NCBI GenBank assembly: GCA_963556495.2
Contig: OY747716.1
Span: forward strand, 10,802,571 to 10,866,570
Direction: 5' to 3'
DNA length: 64,000 nt
Origin: Valencia hispanica
Taxonomy: Eukaryota > Chordata > Actinopteri > Cyprinodontiformes > Valenciidae
Below the pieces are notes generated by a model that was not told the origin of the DNA, made no database searches, and saw only the letters and a list, made by a program, of their open reading frames with translations. Shown here in pieces: positions 11,349 to 22,908 of this stretch. The first letter of the stretch is position 1. Each line of letters starts with the position of its first letter. The translations under genes and the position numbers were made by a program.

Positions 11349-12233
11349 TCAGTGTTTTGGAGGACTAATAAATTCGGCCATATTCCTAGAAAGAAGAGCT
11401 GCTCCATCCAAAGTGGGATGGATGCCATCTCTCCGGATCAGACCAGGTTTTCCCCAAAAAGTTCTCCAGTTATCAATGTAGCCCACATCGTTTGCAGGAC
11501 ACCACCCAGACAACCATTGATGGAATGACAGCATGCGGCTAAACATGTCGTCACTGGTCCGATCAGGCAGGGGACCAGAAAAGATTACCGAGTCGGACAT
11601 TGTTTTGGCAAACTTACACACCGAAGCAACACTAATTTTAGTGACCTCCGATTGGCGTAACCGGGTGTCATTATCGCCAGCGTGAATAACAATCTTACTG
11701 TATTTACGCTTATCTTTAGCCAGTAGTTTCAGGTAGTATTTGATGTCGCCCGTTCTGGCCCCTGGCAAGCATTTGACTATGGTCAATGGGGTCTCTAATG
11801 CCACGTTTCTGACTATGGAGCTGCCAATTACCAGGGTCTGCTTCTCAGCGGATGTGTCGCTGAGCGGGGAAAATCTGTTAGAAACGTGGAGCGGTTGGTG
11901 GTGGCCAGTGGGCCGGGTCCTAGAACTATGCTTCCTACGTACAGTCACCCAGCCGGCCTGAGGTCCCGGCTGCGCGGGCTCTACCGGAGGACAGTTAGGG
12001 GGTTCTATCCTTGTTGGCTCCGCGCTGGCTAATGGGCTTCGGCTATCTGCTGGTTTTTCAACAGCGCGGAGCCGTGCTTCTAATTCTGATACCCTCGCCT
12101 CCAAAGCTACAAAAATATTACATTTATTACAGTTACCATTATCACTAAAGGAGGCAGGGAAGTAACTAAACATCTGACAGAGAGAGCAAGAGAGAAGAGA
12201 AGAGTTAGAGACAAGAGAAAGAAGAGTAGCCAT
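11349..12233 (-). CDS. L2-type LINE ORF1 with SGNH esterase domain
   Basis: The frame is open for 294 residues. The N-terminus has paired cysteines (CNKCN at about 35-39) and a leucine-rich heptad segment (42-60). The C-terminal half is an SGNH/GDSL-like esterase: [10 protein letters not shown] (Ser at 138-139), HAGDNDTR (186-189) and [16 protein letters not shown] (Asp 269, His 272). Esterase-type ORF1 proteins are known from CR1 and L2 LINEs. All catalytic blocks are present and the frame is intact, although its ORF2 is broken. ATG 12233 follows a 280-bp leader. Confidence 0.85.
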   Translation of the reverse strand: MATLLSLVSNSSLLSCSLCQMFSYFPASFSDNGNCNKCNIFVALEARVSELEARLRAVEKPADSRSPLASAEPTRIEPPNCPPVEPAQPGPQAGWVTVRRKHSSRTRPTGHHQPLHVSNRFSPLSDTSAEKQTLVIGSSIVRNVALETPLTIVKCLPGARTGDIKYYLKLLAKDKRKYSKIVIHAGDNDTRLRQSEVTKISVASVCKFAKTMSDSVIFSGPLPDRTSDDMFSRMLSFHQWLSGWCPANDVGYIDNWRTFWGKPGLIRRDGIHPTLDGAALLSRNMAEFISPPKH

Positions 12234-12513
12234 AGCCGCAATGAAGCTAAGGTAACTGAGCTAGCGAGACCTTACCACCCCAAGAAAAGCTGTGTGTAAC
12301 ACAAGGAGTTCCCAAAACGTAAAGTACACCACCACAAAACGTGTGTTTTAGTGTGCTTGTGTGTTAAAATAACTTAGAAAGGCGGAGACCTCAGCACAGA
12401 GAAAATAAGATCAATTCAAGAGAGTCTGAACATCAAACAGCTTACAGGGAGCACAAAAGTGACAACAGGAAATGACGCAATACGGCTCACCCCGTCACAG
12501 GCAGTCTCAATAA
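12234..12513 (-). promoter_or_regulatory. L2-type LINE 5' UTR
   Basis: This is the leader between the presumed element start near 12513 and the ORF1 ATG. LINE 5' UTRs usually hold an internal promoter, but no specific element is recognisable here. The right boundary comes from where the L1-like ORF2 frame resumes (QAVSITNNN). Confidence 0.5.
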
Positions 12514-14010
12514 CAAATAACAATCCCTCTTGAAAGGGTCACTACAGCTGGGCACCTTTCTGATCTTTTCAGTATGTTGTGGTTCTAGACAGGGTTTCCC
12601 AGCATCTCCTGCCATTTTTAGTTTATCGCTCAAACCATTAGCCCAATACATACTTCAAAGCACTTTAGTAGCTCCAATTAAAATAGGGTCCACTTCACAC
12701 TCCATTTCTCTGTACGCTGACGATACGCTTATTTACCTCTCGGATTTGCAACGATCCCTTTCGAATGTTCTAATAATCATAGAACACTTTGGTACATTCT
12801 CTGGCTATAAGCTCAACTACTCCAAATCAATCAATATCAAAAATATCTGAATAAATTAAATATCCAATCCCCTGTTCCGGTGGCAAAAAAGGCCACATAT
12901 CTAGGTGTTGAAATCAGTCCCTGTATCCAGGCAATAGCTAGAAATAATTACTCATCTATTCTGAAAAAAGTCGAGGATGACTTAGTGAGGTGGGGAGCAT
13001 TCCCATCGTCCATGCCTGCCTGCATGGCTACAATCAAAATGAATATTCTTCCATGTATAAACTTTATTAGCTCTATGCTCACAATATCACCCCCAACAGG
13101 ATATTGGCAGAAACTTGAATCAATGCTTAAAAAGTTTACTTGGAATGGGAAGAAACCGCGCATCAAGTGGTCAACATTGCAACGAGTTAAATCTCACGGG
13201 GGATGGGCGTGCCCGAATTTCAAGTTTTATCATTGGGCATTTATATTACGTTCTTTGAAATACTGGTTTGATGCGGAATTAGTGTGATCTTGGAAAACGC
13301 TAGAACAGGAGCTGGTTCCCCCCTAAGGCTTTCAGGATGTGATCTTCTCTGGTCTCAAGCATAAGACATGTTATTCAGAATTTGGACCAGTAATCTCATA
13401 TACAGTACAAACTATGAGGAATCTAGAGAAATATGTAGACTTCAAACTGAAATGGCATAAACACTCTCAATACCAATTTATTGAGAGGTGGTAAGCCATT
13501 AATCTCTTAACTGTGGGCTCAATATGGGATCTGGACATTGGGGGATATCTCAGGGCAAAATGTAATTTTAGATTTTCCTGATCTAATGTCTCACTTTGGT
13601 ATCCCAAAAAATTCACAATTCCTCTACTTTAGGGTAAGGTCAGCTCTTAAATCTCTCAAGATTCCCTGGAGTTCTGAATTAAAGACTCATCCTATAGTGT
13701 CTCTTATGGAAAGAACACCCTGAACGAAAATGGTGTCCTTCATTTATAACAATCTCATGTCATACACCTCTACAGCATTACCTGGGTATAGAGGCCTGGG
13801 AGATAGATATACCTATTGGAACCGGGAACAGTGGTATGGAATAATGTATTTGGGTCTTTTAAAAACCCAAATCATCAATTAATACAATACAAAATCTCCC
13901 ACAGGACGTATTTGACACCACACAAAATACATTTATTAGGTCTAGTGCCCAACCCCTACTGTACATTTTGTAATCAGGGCATCTTGGGTACATTAATATT
14001 GTGTGCCATC
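12506..14010 (+). pseudogene. LINE ORF2 reverse transcriptase 3' half and C-terminus
   Basis: The L1-like ORF2 resumes with GSRQGFPASPAIFSLSLKPLA (RT4), SLYADDTLIYL (RT5, catalytic Asp pair), GYKLNYSKS (RT6) and KATYLGVEI (RT7). It continues to a degraded C-terminal region containing PNPYCTFCNQG, the cysteine motif usual near the end of L1 ORF2. Several stops and frameshifts separate the readable pieces (12850, 13287, 13723, 14019). Confidence 0.85.
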
Positions 14011-14276
14011 AGAAACTGAATTTGAATTACTTCTGTTTGAATTCGCATCACTTAGTTTGAATCTGAAATGCTCAAATTGAATAAATGCTTTGAAAAACTG
14101 AATCTGAATTAACCCAATTTGAAATCACATTTATAGTTTGGAAATCACATCTCCAGGACTACAGGTTCAAGATCACTGAGATAGAGCATAAACTTTGGTT
14201 GGCTGGCATGACTGCAGCGAAATAAAATTGTTGTTCTGAGGTGGATTCCACTGCACCAATTATCAATAAAAGTAAA
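14011..14276. other. Unassigned, GAATTTGAA-rich
   Basis: The segment repeats TTTGAAT/TTTGAATTC words irregularly and has no coding signal. It may be part of a non-autonomous element, but no ends were found. Confidence 0.35.
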
Positions 14277-14793
14277 GGGAACACTTAAACAACACAATGT
14301 AACTCCAAGTCAATCACACTTCTGTGAAATCAAAACGTTTCCCCACATCTGGGACATCATGTCTCGCTCCATCCCCCAATGCCAAGTTGCACCACAGACT
14401 GTCCAGGAGTTGGCGGATGCTTTAGTCCAGGTCTGGTAGGAGCTCCCTCAGAAGACTGTCCGGCACCTCATCGGGAGCATGCCCAAGCGTTGTAGCGAGG
14501 TCATGCAGGCACATGGAGGCCACACACACTACTGAGCCTAATTTTAAATTGTTTTAAGGGGATTACATCAAAGTTGGATCAGCCTGTAGTGTGTTTTTCC
14601 ATTTTAATTTTGAGTGTGACTCCAAATCCAGTCCTCTATGGGTTGATAAATTTGATTTCCATAGATAATTTTTGTGATTTTGTTGTCAGCACATTCAACT
14701 ATGTAAAGAACAAAGTATTTAATAAGAATATTTAATTCATTCAGATCTAGGGTGTGTTATTTTAGTGTTCCCCTTAATTTTTTGAGCAGTGTG
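14277..14793 (+). mobile_element. Tc1-like element, internally deleted
   Basis: The left end reads AAAGGGAACACTTAAACAAC and the right end AGTGTTCCCCTTAATTTTTT followed by GAGCAGTG, which are inverted forms of one family terminus. Between them survives only the transposase C-terminus: HIWDIMSRSIPQCQVAPQTV and LIGSMPKRCSEVMQAHGGHT, normally following the PDLNPIE motif. The catalytic core is deleted, leaving a MITE-like copy. The first bases of the left terminus are degraded, so the TA target site is not certain. Confidence 0.75.
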
Positions 14794-14924
14794 TATACAC
14801 ACATATCTTCTTTACCTAAAAATGGCGCAGAACAACAATGGTTGGGTACAAACAAGAAGTCTCACTTTAACGTACACTCTGTGTCTGGTGCATTTTTGGG
14901 TAAAGCATGTTTGTTTTTTCTATA

Positions 14925-15106
14925 GTAAAGTTACTCACAGGGTAGAGGTTCCAGAAATCCTCAGAATCTTTACTCAAGTAAGAGTAGCAATATTTCATAA
15001 TAATATTAATCAAGTAAAAATATGGTGATGTAAAACTACTCCCAAACGTAACTCAGGTAAATGTAACTGAGAAAATGTAACTAGTTACCAGCCACCTCTG
15101 CCCATG
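14925..15106. mobile_element. hAT-like terminus (TAACTAGTTAC type)
   Basis: The right edge reads GTAACTAGTTACCAGCCACC followed by TCTG. On the other strand this is CAGAGGTGGCTGGTAACTAG, a common fish hAT terminus with TACTTGAGTAA-like sub-terminal words, also seen here. Only one end is visible. Confidence 0.6.
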
Positions 15107-15479
15107 ATGTGCCACTTCGGATCCCATTAACTTTTGGGAAGAATGTTTTCTATACTAATTTTTCCATCATCTCTGCTTTAAACCACCAAACTGTTGCCTC
15201 ACAGACATCAAATATCAGTTACGAAATCAAATTAAAGCTAAGCTACTTGACCTACTAAACTATATAGGTGATTAAGAGAAATTAATACAATAGTTATATT
15301 TTTATCCCAGAGCAAAGATAGATAAAGAGTCAATACAGAATTGTTAGCAGTCTGGGGTGTTTTTCTGTTTGTTTTGTCTCTGTCTGCTTCCTGCATTTTC
15401 TCCACTTTTCTGGAGATTTCCACCAGACGTCCTGGCTGAGCTGAGGACCTGTCCATCAAGCCAGGGGCAAAGCCACCTC
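15107..15479. other. Unassigned DNA
   Basis: No domain, repeat or splice pattern is recognised. The minus-strand frame at 15238-15459 has no known motif. This stretch may contain the 5' part of the LTR-like segment that follows. Confidence 0.35.
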
Positions 15480-15960
15480 ACTGCACCTGCACAGGTGCTG
15501 CTCATTTACATTTATCACAGGCTGAGGATATAAGGAGCTGGACCGCCTTCCGGCCTCAAGTTCCACCATGATCCATGTTCCATCTTCATGCTCTCCCTGC
15601 ACACCCTCCGTGCCTGGACCTCGCTCTCAGAGTCCACCATCTCGTCATCTACTGGAAATCAGCAGGAAGCCCCTACAGACATTCCCGCCTCCTAGCCCAT
15701 CCTCCTGAGCGTTCAACCCACCATCTACCAAGTAAGCCTCACCTGAGTACATTCAAGCAGTTAAATCCACTGCAAGAGCCTGTTTCACCTCTGGACTTCT
15801 CCTCCTGCAGTTCTAATATCCATATCCCTGTGCAGTGTTCTTGGTTCTGCTGACCTTCATCATCATATTATCATTATTTAAATAAAAACTTAATTTTTTA
15901 CAACTGGTCTCCCAAGTGGTGTTCTGCATGTGGGTCAAGAAGCTTAAATCAAACATGCCA
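15480..15960 (+). mobile_element. LTR-like segment (degraded)
   Basis: The layout is that of a fish LTR: GAGGATATAAGGAGC (TATA-like), a C-rich transcribed part, AAATAAAAACTTAATTT (poly-A signal), then TTCTGCATGTGGGTC and AAACATGCCA. The last two align by position with GCTGCATTTGGGTC and TAACATGACA at the end of the solo LTR at 50410-51111. The start and a target duplication could not be found. Confidence 0.45.
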
Positions 15961-17434
15961 TAAATAAAAATATTTAAAGTATGCATTAAATGTCCAACAT
16001 TGTCCATTAGGAGGCAACACTGACATGAGCTCCTTTCTTTGGATACTTGGAAGCAAGCACTGAGATTCCCTTCTTGCCGTATCAGTGTGATGTAAGGGCC
16101 AAGGACGTGTGAGTTTTTCAACTCACTGCTGTATTACTAATTGATGTACTCAAACCTCCAAAGCTTCACACCATAAACTAAACCAGTGATGTAAATTAAA
16201 CTTTTTTTATTGCTGATTCTTCACACTGTAATTGATAGCGCTTCATATTATGTGTGATAATTTAGACTTTCCTCTGTGTTTTTTATTGTCAATTTCATAA
16301 TCTCTAACGATCTGCTTCCATGCAGGGTAATTAGGAGGTAAAAACCACATGGAGCAGCTGTCTAAATGATAAAACTGATGACATGAGCTTTGCAGCTTCT
16401 GGTTTTCAGAGCACATAAAATAATTTTTACTCTCACTGAATAATAACAAAAAACTGTAAATATATTAACTAGACTAGTAGTTGAATATACACAGACAAAA
16501 ACAACATTGTTGGTTATTAATTGAAAACTGCATTTGACTCAAACAAGTTATTCATCAGCTGATCAAAGGTTAAAGACCAAAAGGTCTAACAAAAAGTCTA
16601 AATCTCTGCATGAATCTGGCTTTTATGTAAATTTTTCTCAAGTTTTCTTTGTCATAAGCACCTGATGGCAAAGACAAAAAAGGCTTTCAGTTTCTCAATG
16701 TGGCAGGACTGTTGAGGTGCACACCCAATGCCTCTTGCAACTAACCATAGCTACGGAGGTTCAAACAAGATGCGTTTTTCAAACAATGTTATTCAAACAT
16801 CATGTGTCATTGAAATAATGTGGTGAAAGATAATGAAGCAAAAATAACAAATGGCACACAAATAGACCACACAAATTGATGAGTTATGTTTTGATGTGCT
16901 CAGTGGAGTGCTCGTGCTTTCGTGAAGCAGCAGCGCAGCTCAAGTTGACTGCCTGAACCTGAGCTACGTTTGTGGACATTGCCTCATTTAATACTAAAAC
17001 GGATTAAAATTCCTCCCCTGGCTGTACCCTGCAGAAAACCCCCGGCACTGTCCTTACCCCTCTGGCATCACCTTCCAATCAAAGTGTAAATATAAAACAT
17101 AGAGGAACCTCAAGGTGAGCCAGGAGCACCATGTCCCAAAAAGTGAAAATCCGAGCTTCAGGTTGTTCCTTAGGAAAGGGTGCTTTGGGATATCTGGGAG
17201 CCTGCAGGGCTCAAAGGCTTGAAGGGATTTCTTTTCACAAGAAGACTATTATCATATTTAGCACAGATATTTGCTATCTGTGGGCATTTACCTATCAAAA
17301 CAAGGGTTTCTTTGGGAAAGAAGAATTTTTCTATCATGATCCTTACTGTGGTCGTGGCTCGTATTTGTACTTAAGATTGGGAAATTTTTTATCACTGACT
17401 TCACCAGCGCATCCAAAGACAATGATTATATTGG
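15961..17434. other. Unassigned DNA
   Basis: Open frames at 15813-16121 (-), 16243-16449 (-) and 17131-17448 (+, 105 codons) have no recognisable domains. No terminal repeats were found. The longest frame starts with a plausible ATG but shows no motif, so it is not called as a gene. Confidence 0.4.
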
Positions 17435-17439
17435 TAGAA

Positions 17440-17585
17440 GGATGTTGAGGTTGGAGCCACAGAGAAAGACCAAAACAGAGATTTATGGATGTGGTGAAAG
17501 AGGACATGAAGTTAGTTGGTGTAAGGGTAGAGGGTGCAGAGGATAGGACTAAATGGAGACAGATGATTCACCTGATGATCACCTG
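17440..17585 (+). pseudogene. LINE reverse transcriptase C-terminal scrap
   Basis: One frame reads ERPKQRFMDVVKEDMKLVGV and then EDRTKWRQMI. This is the conserved last segment of a common fish LINE RT protein (RPK-R-MD-VKEDM). No tail or upstream RT remains, so family is not assigned. Confidence 0.65.
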
Positions 17586-17732
17586 AAGAGAAAAGGCATA
17601 AGAGAAGACCAGTGCATCCAGACTTTACCAGGTCACATGATAAAAGAACATCAGAACTCACATTCAGACAAGCAAGTGCTAAAAATTAAGCCCGTCTTAC
17701 CTGGTTGTCTGCAATTTATCACTGCTTGAACC

Positions 17733-18992
17733 CAGAAAAGGGGATTATGGAATGTTCTGAAAACATCTGAAGTTTTCATTTTATTCCTCTCAGAAACAGG
17801 CTCATTATTGTCAGTCTTAGTTTGTAACTTTATCACTGGATTGTTTCAGCCGCAACAAAAGAAAAAAACTTTGAACAGGAAAATGGATTTTAACAAGAAA
17901 TCAGAATGGAGCATTTCACCTGCAATGGGAACATGGCAGTGCTGCTCCTGCTCGTGTCAGTCAGCGGGGCTGCAGTTTACCTGCTCACACTGTGTGAATA
18001 AATCTTTTAGTCTTTGGTCTCGCTGTTTGATTCTGCATTTGGGTTAAAAGATTTCGCTTCAAGACAATAATGTTTAGCCTATGTCATTGAGTGACCAGTG
18101 GCTGGCTGCTCCAGCCAATGATGTGATTCACATACGTATTTACGCAGCTAATCAATCGATATTTGTGCTACATTTCAAGCATCCAGCGCAGACTGTGAAA
18201 GAGGTTTTAATTCAATGAATCGTATCAAAACAGCATCAAGAAATCGTCTTGAAGTGGACAATTTGGATCAGCTCATGTGCATAAAGACAAAATGGCAAGC
18301 AGATGAGGCCATCAACCTGGACAACGTGTACAACCACTGGATAAGTGAGGACAGATGAAAAAAATAAAAGTGAAATTTAAGCCCTCAATCAGATTTGTGC
18401 TTATCTAGTGTCACTTATTTACGATGTTCATTTATAAAAATTCATCATTAAATACTGTCACCAGTTTATGAGTAGCAGAAATACAAATAATCCTGTGATT
18501 ATATACTGTATTTTGCAGACAAAAGAGTTACAGGACCCTCTCCCAGACCACAGCAGGACTCTCTGACCCAGTGCTCAGCAAGAGCTTCACACAATGACTC
18601 ACGCTTATAATACAAGTCAGACCTTTCTAATAAAAATGTTAAGTGTGTTTTCAAAAATTTAGTTCATAGTTAGCTTGGCTTACTTAGCAGTTCATGTTTC
18701 TCCACAGTTACAATGAAATATTTATGCTTACAATAATGTTAACACACTACAGGTCATGAATAAGATCTTTGTCATTTTCATTGCAAGTGGGATAATGTAC
18801 TTAATTAAAAAGTATTCTCACAGAAATGTAAATGCTATAATTTGATTTTTTTTAATAAACTATGTAAACTGGATGGATGCTATGCTGGCATGACCACAGT
18901 GCACAAATCTGATGTTGCTCACAGTGGTCAAAGGGACCATTCAGGGTGTTTGTGTGTTTGCTCAGACACATGAAAAATTAGAGGAAACATTG
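17733..18992 (+). mobile_element. Non-autonomous hAT element, copy 2 (5' truncated)
   Basis: From about 17733 it is colinear with 4143-5326, for example ATGTTCTGAAAACATCTGAA, CTTAGTTTGTAACTTT and ATTTGGATCAGCT. It ends in TTAGAGGAAACATTG. The hAT dimerisation remnant is better kept than in copy 1 (MNRIKTASRNRLEVDNLDQL near 18217). The left 500 bp present in copy 1 are missing. Small indels between copies show age. Confidence 0.8.
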
Positions 18993-19101
18993 CCTACAAC
19001 TGTATCTTCCTCTGTTTGATGACATGTGAAGCTTTAAACTATTCATGCCTACAACTGTATCTTCCTCTGTTTCATGACATGTGAAGCTTTAAACTAATCA
19101 C
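18992..19101. repeat. 55-bp tandem duplication
   Basis: Two copies of a 55-bp unit beginning GCCTACAACTGTATCTTCCT lie head to tail (18992-19046 and 19047-19101) with few differences (TTTGATGA versus TTTCATGA). It abuts the right end of hAT copy 2. Confidence 0.9.
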
Positions 19102-19620
19102 GCCTAGAAATGTTGAATGACCTTTGTGATCTAATAAAAGGCAAACAGAGAGACAGCATCGGTGGAGAAGGCACTGAGCGTACTTGGTGTTTTTATCCCC
19201 TTGCAATATCTTCCGAATTGCAAGTAAAATACAGAAGTTGTTTGTGTCTTTCCTCATTCTAGTCTTTGTGTTCTAGGGTAATACTTACCTAACATAACTT
19301 GGTCCTTTGAGCTGGAGGTCAACATTCCTGTGTTCCTGCAGGTCCGTCAGGGTCAGCTGAAAACTGTGTAAAGCCTACAGGTTAGACTTGCGGAATAAAC
19401 TCCACCTCCTTGAATTCTGTGTTGGCCAGTGTGACTCGATTAGCTCCGCTGGACCAGATTGACGGCATCTGTACTTTGCGCAGAACAGAGGAAAACAGGT
19501 ATGACAAGTGGTGTGATCGTGTAGAGACTCTAGAGTTCAAACTAAGGTTTCATCAGTTGAAAATAATGTTTAGAGTTTAAAAAAGTCCTCTAAAAGAGAC
19601 TGATTTAAGTCCAGTCATCC
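19102..19620. other. Unassigned DNA
   Basis: No coding or repeat structure is recognised. The minus-strand frame at 19072-19257 has no domain. Confidence 0.4.
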
Positions 19621-19737
19621 TGGAAAACCTAGCCAGAAGTTCAGGGGAAGATTAAGTAACTCTAAAAAACCTGGCCAGAAGTTAAGGGGAAGATTACATT
19701 ACTCTAGAAAACCTTGCCAGAAGTCCAGGGGAAGACT
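19621..19737. repeat. About 41-bp tandem repeat, three copies
   Basis: Three units share AAAACCTNGCCAGAAGTNNA followed by GGGGAAGA, starting near 19623, 19662 and 19703. Divergence between units is modest. It lies just left of a hAT terminus. Confidence 0.8.
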
Positions 19738-20040
19738 AAGTTAAAGTGGGATTTATTTGCTGTGTATCAGGGGCGAAGTTAGGGGGTGGCTACCTGGGCT
19801 TGAGCCCCAGATGTTTTCTGAGAAGCCCCGAACCTCAATTTTACTTTTGAAAGGAGAAAAAAGCCTCTGTGAAATCAGTTGCAGTACCAGATACCAGATA
19901 GCAGCTGGATAAAGTAGCCTGTGTACAGCTTCCCTGAGCCCCCTGAAGAAGAAATGCTTCTGCCGGTTCAGTCGCTTCACTGCCTGCTTTCTATACACAC
20001 GCAGTACTGTGTATGGGACGCATACATAAGATAAGCGGAC

Positions 20041-20113
20041 ATGGATATCAGGAACGTTTTCAAACAAAAAATACAGACAGGCAACAGCCCTGAAGAAACG
20101 AGTCACGATTCAG
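20041..20113 (+). pseudogene. hAT transposase exon 1
   Basis: The exon starts ATGGATATCAGGAACG (MDIRNVFKQK), a usual opening of TTF-type hAT transposases. It ends at CAG/GTGTGT, a good donor. It leaves one base of a codon, which the next exon (after ACACAG at 20760) completes. Confidence 0.55.
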
Positions 20114-20760
20114 GTGTGTGAATCATGTTTAAAAAAGGCTTATTTGTTAAAATCTTTGCTCTGTCACACAATTTTACTGATATTTCAGTGAAATGTTGTT
20201 AAAGAAAACATGATTGTAAGATAATGTGGTTGTATGTGCTTATAAGTATGTGGTTACAATGGAAGAATCCAAACATGCTTTGATTACAGTCATGAAAATA
20301 AAGTAAAGATCAGAGAGACTGATGCTATATATGTAGGCAATATATGAAAAAGAAGATGGCTCCAATGAATCTTAATTTAATGTTAGAGTGAGGACTTGTT
20401 TTTATAGTATCAAATATAAGCCAACAACATATTTATTATTTTATATTGCTCATTGTAAAGACCCTGCCATAACTCTAAGTAACTAGAAAAGCTTCAGATC
20501 ATTAGTTATCTCATTCAAGGTAAATATAAATAGTCGTGTCTGGTGTGTGTATGTTTGCTGTCTACTTTTATACAAGTGAGGGCCTACCTAGTACAGCGGC
20601 CCCATCCTGTCTGAAAAGATGCAATGTTTCAGGTTTGTTAATCACAGTAATGTGCAATGTGATTTGTATCATTAGATAATTTGACTTTGTGATTAAGGAG
20701 GTAATGGTCAGCTAATCAGTTTATTTTGTTAGGCCTGAGGATTGTGTTTTTGTTACACAG

Positions 20761-20938
20761 ATGATTCAGCTACATGTAGGGAAGAGCACCAAGGGACAAC
20801 AGAGCCAGAAGGGACAGCAGGTGGATCATCAAGTATTGATTTAGGGACTAGAGAAAGTGGCCCTAAGCAAGTGTACCTCAGTACCCCTTCAGCCAATTTA
20901 GTACCCAGCAGAGAGCTTTTAATAAGTGGTTTGAGATG
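20761..20938 (+). pseudogene. hAT transposase exon 2, 5' part
   Basis: After the acceptor TTGTTACACAG the frame is DDSATCREEH and runs to ISGLR, where the BEL element enters. On the far side, after the duplicated AGATG, the frame continues MFKWLEYSVATNAAFCFPCR. The N-terminal stretch is polar and variable, as is usual before the TTF finger. Confidence 0.65.
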
Positions 20939-21354
20939 TGTTGGAGCTATTTTGCACTTTTTTTATTTTAGGCTTAAGTTAGGTTATGGCCTAACTTATT
21001 TCCTTTCTTTTCTTGCTAAAGTTAATTTTCTTTATTTTGCATTTACGCTTATTTTCTTGTTTATTTATATTGTTGTTTATTGGTCACCTGGTGCTATGTT
21101 AATTTTAATAAGTAGGTCAAGGTGGGATGAACCGCAGGCTGCGAGGGCATTAGAGAGGCAGCAGAAAATGCCTGTAAGCTTGCTTTCTTAGTGAAAATAA
21201 ACCTCCTCAAACTCACCTTTTTGCTATGGACATTAGTTGATTTTGGTACCTCTAAACCTACGTAAAAGCCTAAACCATGAAGAAGCCTCAGTGGTCATTT
21301 GAGAGGTTTGACATTATTAGTTTTGTTTAAGTTTATGGACAAATAGCCACTACA
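20939..21354 (+). repeat. BEL/Pao 5' LTR
   Basis: 416 bp, TG...CA ends. It matches the 3' LTR across its length except for the MITE (absent here) and an about 19-bp block near GAGGGCAT/TAGAGAGG that only the 3' LTR has. AATAAACCTCCTCAAACT is a possible poly-A signal. The primer binding site just inside was not recognised. Confidence 0.93.
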
Positions 21355-21833
21355 TCAAGTAAAAAACCTTGCCCCTGGATGCATATCGTTGGTTTACCTG
21401 GAAATTGGACCCGTTGTTTGCTGGATTACCTTTTGAAAGTGGATTAATCACCTGGATGCTGAAGACAAAGAGAAGGTTGGGCCTAGGAGTGGCGGCGGCG
21501 CAAGCTGGATACAGCGCAAACATCAAATAATCTGACCCATTTGACAGTGTAAAGCTTCCCTGGACACCGTATTGGATAACGGTGACGCTACTGGGGCGCT
21601 GGAGCTGCATTTACGGAGTGGAGGATTAATATTTGTCGCAATTTGGATTCACGAAGGCCCAAAGCCCTCAAAGGTGATGCGCACGGCCGTGCGCAACAAC
21701 AATCACTGCGCGCATCCAACTCTGTGCGCAAAGGCAACCACCGCTACAAACAAAGTTCTGCAAGGTACGTGTCCCATTCAACCTTTGCAAATAACTGTGT
21801 GCACCTGGCCAACATCAATTAAAAAAAGTAAAA

Positions 21834-22908
21834 ATGTCTGACGTAGCATCCAAAGCCACAAGTGACACGGCGCTTTCCACAAAAAGGCGCACAGGTTTCA
21901 CTGCTAAAGGAATGATGTTTTTCATGCAAACGTGTCAGGAAAAGAGATCGACGAAATGCAAACAAGCCATATCATATATGAATCGAATGGATAAATTGAT
22001 GCATTCTGCAGACAATATTGATGCTGTCAAGTCTCTTTTGGATCAAATGATAACATGTGTTGATGAGGCAAAACAACATCATTTGTCATTTGTGTCACTG
22101 AAGATACTTCAGGATGAAAAAAAAAGAAAATAAATATTTTGAACACAAGGAAAATCGGTTTTCAAACTTTATTGATAATGCCAAAGGGTGGTAATCAAAT
22201 GCAGGCCATTCATATGAACTTCGAATCAAACCACCTGATAATCAAACTGATATTGGGCCTGGGGACAGTGTATCCAATTAAGGTTCTGCAGCACGCTCAA
22301 AGGCTGGCTCTAAACTGTCAAGGACTTCATCCAGTGCATCTGCAAAGAATTTTGCGCAAGCAGGAAAAGCAGCATTACAGGAGCGCATGGCTGCTCTAAA
22401 ACAAAAGCACATTTTGGAGGCACAGGAGGAACAAATAAGAATTGAACAAGAGGAATCAAGAAGGAAACAGGAAAAGGACCAAGAGGAATTACAGAAGAAA
22501 CGGGAACATTTAAGGAGAGAAAAGGAACAACTTGCTCTGGAGGCAGAATTAAAGCTGACAAATGTAAAATTGGAGGTTCTGGAAATAAATTCCACGTGTG
22601 GCTCTAAAGTGTCAAAATGTGCATCTAAAACATCAGATGGCATGAACTCTTACTTGGAAAGGTCAGAAACCCCAGGAACATATCAACTAAATCCAAATGC
22701 TGAACGTTTCATGCCCACCAATAAAAACTCTGAACTTCCCTACAGTTGCTTATTAAATTCTGTCCCTGCCGGTGTTAAACCCAAACATGTTTTAATACAA
22801 CCACCCATACCTAATGTCATTCGGTTTCTCAAAGACAAAGTACACAAGCACTGGTTTTGCAAAATGCTCATGACAATAATCAATCCACCAACTCTCCGGA
22901 CATTTTGA
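21834..22908 (+). pseudogene. BEL/Pao gag, N-terminal part with coiled coil (broken)
   Basis: The frame opens with MSDVASKATSDTALSTKRRT (21834-22133). After a frameshift and stops it continues to a long charged coiled coil at about 22387-22570, rich in Glu, Gln, Lys and Arg (EEQIRIEQEESRRKQEKDQE). It then runs to 22908. This layout, a basic start followed by a long coiled coil before the capsid, is known from vertebrate BEL gag proteins. Confidence 0.7.

Larger units (their letters stand above)
7754..12513 (-). mobile_element. L2-type LINE inserted in the L1-like ORF2, with inverted 3' part
   Basis: From 12513 leftward on the minus strand there is a 5' UTR, an esterase-type ORF1, an endonuclease and RT up to the YADDTQLY box at about 9110. 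The remaining RT C-terminus and 3' UTR (7858-9094) lie on the + strand. A further copy of the 3' terminal 104 bp lies on the minus strand at 7754-7857. The 3' end carries the TTGTGAATTGGCGCTATATA block and GAATT-rich tail usual for fish L2/Maui-like LINEs. Family naming is from motif recall; L2 versus Rex1-like is not separable by eye. Confidence 0.8.
2450..14010 (+). mobile_element. L1/Tx1-like LINE, decayed, with two large insertions
   Basis: On the + strand there is, in order, an L1-type ORF1 (coiled coil, RRM-like core, C-terminal domain), an apurinic endonuclease, a reverse transcriptase with the YADD box at about 12717, and a C-terminal cysteine region ending near 14010. Two foreign elements separate these parts: 3646-5326 (hAT) and about 7754-12513 (L2-type LINE). 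Frameshifts and stops make the copy non-functional. The 5' limit is uncertain, and no poly-A tail or target duplication was found. Confidence 0.8.

Noticed and set aside
17131..17448. 105-codon open frame
   Set aside because: No domain or splice context; the DNA just downstream is a LINE scrap in another frame.
22278..22643. Minus-strand 121-codon frame, Cys/Ser-rich
   Set aside because: Antisense shadow of the BEL gag coiled coil.
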